From: Negativicutes bacterium | Lineage (GTDB): Bacteria; Bacillota; Negativicutes; JAGOZY01 | NCBI GenBank assembly: GCA_018058445.1 | Contig: JAGOZY010000020.1 | Location: forward strand, 1 to 9,320 | Direction: 5' to 3' | Length of the DNA stretch: 9,320 bases | Shown here: positions 6,272-9,320 of the stretch, piece by piece | Numbering within the stretch: position 1 is the first letter of the stretch | Layout: every line of letters starts with the position of its first letter | Made by a program: the position numbers and the translations under genes | The notes under the pieces: model-generated | The model's database searches: none | Seen by the model: the letters and a program-made list of their open reading frames with translations, nothing else | Told to the model about the DNA's origin: nothing

Positions 6272-6908
6272 TTTAAAGCCGATTCAATTTCTTCCAGCTC
6301 GAGAACGAGTCGCTTCTGCTTTACGAAAAGCGATTTTGTCTAAAGAGCTTAAAGAGGGCGAAGAAATTTCATTAGAAGGGATTGCGTCACAGTTAGGTGT
6401 GTCGATCACACCGGTCCGAGAGGCTTTTCAAATTCTCAATTCAGAAGGACTGGTCAAGCTTCGTCCAAATCGCGGGGCAAAAGTTTGTGGAATTAATAAA
6501 AAAAATATTCAGGATCATTTTGAAATGCGAGCTATTTTAGAAAGTGAAGCTGCTGCAAAAGTCTGTCAAAGTGGTGTTGATCTTTCGGATATTTTAGAAG
6601 CCTATAATAAGGCTGTTGAAGCGTCTAAAGATAACAATGCTAAAGAATATACGAATTATAATCAGGCTTTTCATGTTGCAATTTGGAATTCTGCTGGCAA
6701 TGAAAAAATTAAATCCGTTTTATCTAATATGTGGAGTGGCCTTTCTATGGCTGTCCAGGTAAGTGAAGAAGAATATGCAAAACTTTCCATGGTAGAGCAT
6801 GAAGAGCTAATGGCCGCTCTAGTAAATAGAGATACGAGAAAAGCTAGAAAATTAATGCGCGATCATATTTTGCGTAGTATGAATGATATTCTCACCCGCT
6901 TTGAATAA
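6264..6908 (+). CDS. GntR-family (FadR/FCD subfamily) transcriptional regulator, probable ttd regulator
   Basis: The protein is 214 residues from ATG 6264, which has AAGGAGG at 6252-6258 five nt upstream. An in-frame ATG at 6249 precedes that site and is less likely. Residues about 10-75 are the winged HTH (SLEGIASQLGVSITPVREAFQ, then GLVKLRPNRGAKV). Residues about 80-210 are an FCD domain with the complete metal set Asn133, His137 (NYNQAFH), His179 (EHEELMAAL) and His201 (DHILRS). FCD regulators commonly sense carboxylates, and the next genes encode tartrate dehydratase, so tartrate or a related acid is a reasonable effector guess. The gene overlaps the upstream gntR by 8 nt, implying translational coupling. 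Its TAA lies inside the terminator hairpin at 6896-6921. The palindrome at 6983-7008 is a candidate operator. Confidence 0.93.
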   Translation: MNNLKPIQFLPARERVASALRKAILSKELKEGEEISLEGIASQLGVSITPVREAFQILNSEGLVKLRPNRGAKVCGINKKNIQDHFEMRAILESEAAAKVCQSGVDLSDILEAYNKAVEASKDNNAKEYTNYNQAFHVAIWNSAGNEKIKSVLSNMWSGLSMAVQVSEEEYAKLSMVEHEELMAALVNRDTRKARKLMRDHILRSMNDILTRFE

Positions 6909-6921
6909 AGCGGTTTTTTTT
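6896..6921 (+). terminator. Rho-independent terminator after the gntR pair
   Basis: A perfect 7-bp stem, CCGCTTT (6896-6902) with AAAGCGG (6907-6913), has loop GAAT and is followed by eight T residues. The stop codon of the second gntR (6906-6908) is embedded in it. It separates the regulator transcript from the ttd promoter. Confidence 0.92.
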
Positions 6922-6947
6922 ATTATTTGAAAATTCAATATTTGCTG

Positions 6948-6974
6948 TTGACATTTTTTCTTTTTTGCTATAAT
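6948..6974 (+). promoter_or_regulatory. Sigma-A-type promoter of the ttdAB operon
   Basis: Consensus TTGACA (6948-6953) and consensus TATAAT (6969-6974) are separated by 15 nt, shorter than the ideal 17. An extended -10 TG (TGCTATAAT) probably compensates. The expected start point is about 6981. The spacer is almost pure T. An inverted repeat TTGAA-AA-TTCAA lies just upstream at 6927-6938. Confidence 0.85.
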
Positions 6975-6982
6975 CTCTAATC

Positions 6983-7008
6983 AATAAATGGATACATTAT
7001 CATTTATT
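6983..7008. promoter_or_regulatory. Palindromic candidate operator overlapping the ttd transcription start
   Basis: Perfect 8-bp arms AATAAATG (6983-6990) and CATTTATT (7001-7008) flank a 10-nt spacer. An inner, slightly offset repeat GATA-CAT-TATC (6991-7001) is also present. It lies about +2 to +27 relative to the predicted start point, a classical position for a repressor. The adjacent GntR proteins are the obvious candidates to bind it. As RNA it could also form a weak hairpin ahead of the ribosome binding site. Confidence 0.6.
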
Positions 7009-7035
7009 TTATATTAAAAATAAAAGGAGGAAAAA

Positions 7036-7935
7036 ATGGAAAAAAATCAATCAATCGAAAGAGCCACTGAAACCATGAAGAAGTTTGTTAGTCTTGTAGG
7101 AAAAAAGCTACCTGATGATGTAGAGAAAAAGCTGGAGGAGTTACGTGGTCAAGAGGATTCTCCCTTAGCTAAAACCATCTATGATTCAATGTTTTTAAAT
7201 CAGGAATTGGCAGAAACACTGGATCGACCTTGTTGTCAAGATACCGGAGTTTTACAATTTTGGATCAAGTGTGGAGCGAAATTTCCTTTGATCGGTGAGC
7301 TCGAAGGAATTTTGACAAATGCAGTGATTCAAGCTACTATCGAAGCTCCTTTACGCCATAATAGCGTTGAAACTTTTGATGAGTACAATACTGGTAATAA
7401 TGTCGGAGAGGGTACACCGACATTATTTTGGGAGATTATCCCGGAAAAGGACAATGTGGAAATTTATACTTATATGGCTGGTGGTGGTTGCACCCTTCCT
7501 GGCAAGGGAATGGTCTTGATGCCTGGGTTTGGCTATGAAGGCGTTGCGGAATTTGTCTTGGACGTGATGACTAGCTATGGGCTTAATGCTTGCCCACCAT
7601 TGCTTGTCGGAGTCGGTGTTGCGACATCGGTTGAGACAGCGGCTTTGCTATCTAAGAAGGCTTTAATGCGGCCCCTTGGTTCTCATAATACAAATGATAG
7701 AGCTGCATCGATGGAGAGGTTACTGGAAGATGGCATCAATAAGATTGGTTTAGGCCCACAAGGTATGGACGGAAAGTATTCGGTGTTAGGTGTACATATC
7801 GAAAATAGTGCTCGACATCCTTCGGCTATTGGAGTTGCGGTAAATGTCGGGTGCTGGTCGCATCGTCGGGGACATATTGTTTTTGATAAAGACTTAAATC
7901 ATCAAGTACTTTCTCATCGGGAGGTAAGTTTATGA
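7036..7935 (+). CDS. ttdA: L(+)-tartrate dehydratase, alpha (iron-sulfur) subunit
   Basis: This 299-residue protein belongs to the class I fumarase/tartrate dehydratase alpha family. With TtdB it converts L(+)-tartrate to oxaloacetate and water using an oxygen-sensitive [4Fe-4S] cluster. The three expected Cys ligands are Cys67 (CQDTG), Cys186 ([11 protein letters not shown]) and Cys273 (VGCWSHRRG). Other family landmarks are [35 protein letters not shown], and NKIGLGPQG. From memory it is close to E. coli TtdA over its whole length, notably the HPSAIGVAV segment and the short alpha/beta two-gene arrangement. That favours tartrate over fumarate, although fumarase activity cannot be excluded. 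AAGGAGG lies 5 nt before ATG 7036. The promoter at 6948-6974 and operator at 6983-7008 precede it. Its stop overlaps the ttdB start (ATGA), consistent with stoichiometric coupled synthesis. Confidence 0.93.
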   Translation: MEKNQSIERATETMKKFVSLVGKKLPDDVEKKLEELRGQEDSPLAKTIYDSMFLNQELAETLDRPCCQDTGVLQFWIKCGAKFPLIGELEGILTNAVIQATIEAPLRHNSVETFDEYNTGNNVGEGTPTLFWEIIPEKDNVEIYTYMAGGGCTLPGKGMVLMPGFGYEGVAEFVLDVMTSYGLNACPPLLVGVGVATSVETAALLSKKALMRPLGSHNTNDRAASMERLLEDGINKIGLGPQGMDGKYSVLGVHIENSARHPSAIGVAVNVGCWSHRRGHIVFDKDLNHQVLSHREVSL

Positions 7936-8546
7936 GCACGAAAAAAATTCTAACAACGCCGATTAGAAATCAAGATTTAGAGGATATCCGCATTGGCGAT
8001 ATTATTTATCTGACCGGACATATTGTGACTTGTCGCGATGTTGCTCATCGAAGACTGATTGAAGAAAAACGTCAATTGCCTGTTGATTTGGCAGGAGGGG
8101 CGATCTTTCATGCGGGTCCGATTGTTCGTCCGATTGGTGATGGTAAATACGAAATGGTTTCTGTAGGCCCAACAACCAGTATGCGAATGGAAAAATTTGA
8201 GAAAGAATTTATCCACCAAACCGGAGTTAAGCTAGTTGTTGGAAAAGGTGGGATGGGCAAGGGAACTGAAGAGGGGTGCCAGGAATTTAAAGCTCTTCAT
8301 GTTGTTTTTCCTGCTGGATGCGCAGTATTAGCCGCGACAGAAGTCGAAGAAATTGAGGCTGCTCATTGGACTGATCTGGGGATGCCAGAGACTCTCTGGG
8401 TCTGCCGAGTAAAAGAGTTTGGTCCGTTGATTGTTTCCATTGATACTCATGGAGGAAATTTATTCGAACAAAATAAGGTTGTTTTTAATCAAAGAAAAGA
8501 AGAGGCTCTTAAAGAAATTAACAAACATGTAAGCTTTATAAAATAA
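7932..8546 (+). CDS. ttdB: L(+)-tartrate dehydratase, beta subunit
   Basis: This 204-residue protein is the beta (C-terminal fumarase-like) subunit of the tartrate dehydratase heterotetramer. It has [20 protein letters not shown] (about 22-41), AIFHAGPIV, the substrate-site GPTTSMRM (about 79-86), GKGGMG (104-109), [10 protein letters not shown], and [18 protein letters not shown]. From memory these stretches are nearly identical to E. coli TtdB (about 201 residues), the strongest single reason to call tartrate dehydratase rather than fumarase or another hydro-lyase. ATG 7932 overlaps the TGA of ttdA by 4 nt. The ribosome binding site GGGAGG at 7919-7924 lies inside ttdA. The gene is followed by an intrinsic terminator and then, 86 nt after its stop, by the transporter gene. 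Confidence 0.95.
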   Translation: MSTKKILTTPIRNQDLEDIRIGDIIYLTGHIVTCRDVAHRRLIEEKRQLPVDLAGGAIFHAGPIVRPIGDGKYEMVSVGPTTSMRMEKFEKEFIHQTGVKLVVGKGGMGKGTEEGCQEFKALHVVFPAGCAVLAATEVEEIEAAHWTDLGMPETLWVCRVKEFGPLIVSIDTHGGNLFEQNKVVFNQRKEEALKEINKHVSFIK

Positions 8547-8561
8547 ATTATTCAAAAAAAT

Positions 8562-8610
8562 AGAGGCTGTAGAATCCACTTTCTTATGGATTTTAGTAGC
8601 CTCTGTTTTT
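8562..8610 (+). terminator. Rho-independent terminator between ttdB and the transporter gene
   Basis: A two-part stem is present: AGAGGCT (8562-8568) pairs with AGCCTCT (8598-8604), and TAGAATCCA (8570-8578) pairs with TGGATTTTA (8587-8595, one G-T). The loop is 8 nt and GTTTTT follows. An A-run at 8554-8560 precedes the hairpin, so it could work in both directions. The next start codon is only 22 nt away. Confidence 0.88.
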
Positions 8611-8632
8611 AAGCCAGAAAGGAAAATACATT

Positions 8633-9320
8633 ATGATTGCTATTTTAGCTTATGCGATGATTATTACTTTTATTGTTCTTCTTACTCGAAAAAAACTGAC
8701 TGTATACTCTGCTTTGATTCTTACGCCAGTTGCGTTTGGTTTAGTGATTTGTCTCCTTTTTGGATATGACCCACTTGATATTTTTGAATGGATAAAAAAA
8801 GGAGTCTTTTACACTGTTAATCCAGAAACAAAGAGTGTGAAGATGGGCGTTGTTTCTTCGGTTAGTTTAATTTTATTTGCAGTACTTTATTTTGGGGTTA
8901 TGTTGAAGGCCGGATTATTTGATCCGCTCTGTATTTTCTTTATTAGAAAAGCCAAAGGAGATCCCTTGAAAGTTACTTTAGCGACTGTTATGGTGGCGAG
9001 TATGGTAACGCTCGATGGCGATACGACTACGACAATCATTGTATGTTTGGCAGCTTTTCTAGGCTTGTATAAGCAAATGGGACTCAAGCTTTCTTATTTA
9101 GCAATTTTGATTACCATGCCGATCGGGATTTTTAATCAGTTGCCTTGGGGTGGGCCTCTGGTTGCTTCGGCTACTGCGTTGAATGTAGATATGGGGGTAC
9201 TTTTTCGCAGTATTTTACCAGGGATGTTAGTTGCAGAAGTTTATACCATTTTTGCAGCTTATCTAATTGGAAAAAAAGAGCGAAAGCGATTAAATTTTCA
9301 ACCGGGTGATAGCAAGAAGG
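8633..9320 (+). CDS. CitMHS-family carboxylate transporter, N-terminal part (runs off window)
   Basis: The frame is open from ATG 8633 to the window edge (229 codons, no stop), about half of a normal 430-residue CitMHS protein. A purine-rich AAAGGAAA at about 8618-8625 serves as ribosome binding site. Hydrophobic segments are seen at about 2-18, 25-44, 74-92, 112-128, 132-147, 154-170 and 195-213. The CitMHS signature is clear: VTLDGDTTTTIIV (about 125-137) and NQLPWGGPLVASA (about 168-180), which correspond to LDGDGTTT and NLLPWGGP in Bacillus CitM/CitH. Known members import citrate or similar acids as Mg2+ or Ca2+ complexes with protons. Next to ttdAB, a tartrate (or tartrate-metal complex) substrate is the best inference. 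It has no obvious promoter of its own and probably depends on read-through of the terminator at 8562-8610. Confidence 0.9.
   Translation, partial: MIAILAYAMIITFIVLLTRKKLTVYSALILTPVAFGLVICLLFGYDPLDIFEWIKKGVFYTVNPETKSVKMGVVSSVSLILFAVLYFGVMLKAGLFDPLCIFFIRKAKGDPLKVTLATVMVASMVTLDGDTTTTIIVCLAAFLGLYKQMGLKLSYLAILITMPIGIFNQLPWGGPLVASATALNVDMGVLFRSILPGMLVAEVYTIFAAYLIGKKERKRLNFQPGDSKK

Noticed and set aside
7036..8546. Class I fumarase as the product of the two-subunit hydro-lyase
   Set aside because: The beta subunit motifs and overall length match tartrate dehydratase TtdB much more closely, although side activity on fumarate cannot be excluded.

Overview
The window looks like a low-GC Gram-positive bacterium, probably of the order Lactobacillales. 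The evidence is AT-rich sequence, strong AGGAGG-type ribosome binding sites before most genes, hairpin-plus-U-run terminators, and overlapping co-directional genes. Nothing in the sequence fixes the species. Every gene I accept lies on the + strand.

Region A (1-4678) reads as one operon whose 5' end is outside the window. It holds the C-terminal part of a glycyl radical enzyme (GRE), its radical-SAM activating enzyme with two extra ferredoxin-type clusters, an HTH-cupin regulator, an M20 metallopeptidase/deacylase, and a two-gene YjiH/YjiG membrane pair carrying nucleoside-recognition (Gate) domains. Gaps are 23, 13, 79 and 13 nt, then a 4-nt overlap, with no terminator between genes. The simplest reading is uptake (YjiHG), hydrolysis of an amide or peptide bond (M20), and anaerobic radical cleavage or dehydration of a released product (GRE). 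The substrate cannot be read from the sequence.

Region B (4679-5623) has no convincing protein gene. About 4698-5300 looks like a large structured RNA of roughly 600 nt. A long-range helix joins its two ends, many local helices lie between, and an intrinsic terminator follows immediately. Its size and complexity recall the ROOL class of ornate large bacterial RNAs, but I could not run a covariance search. The remaining 320 nt are the leader of the next operon.

Region C (5624-9320) is a tartrate utilisation locus. Two overlapping GntR/FCD regulators end in a terminator. A TTGACA/TATAAT promoter with a palindromic operator near the start point follows. It drives ttdA and ttdB (the two subunits of iron-sulfur L(+)-tartrate dehydratase), then a second hairpin terminator, then a CitMHS-family carboxylate transporter cut by the window edge. 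The expected flow is tartrate import, then dehydration to oxaloacetate, which feeds anaerobic metabolism. The two GntR proteins are the natural candidates for sensing tartrate or a related acid.
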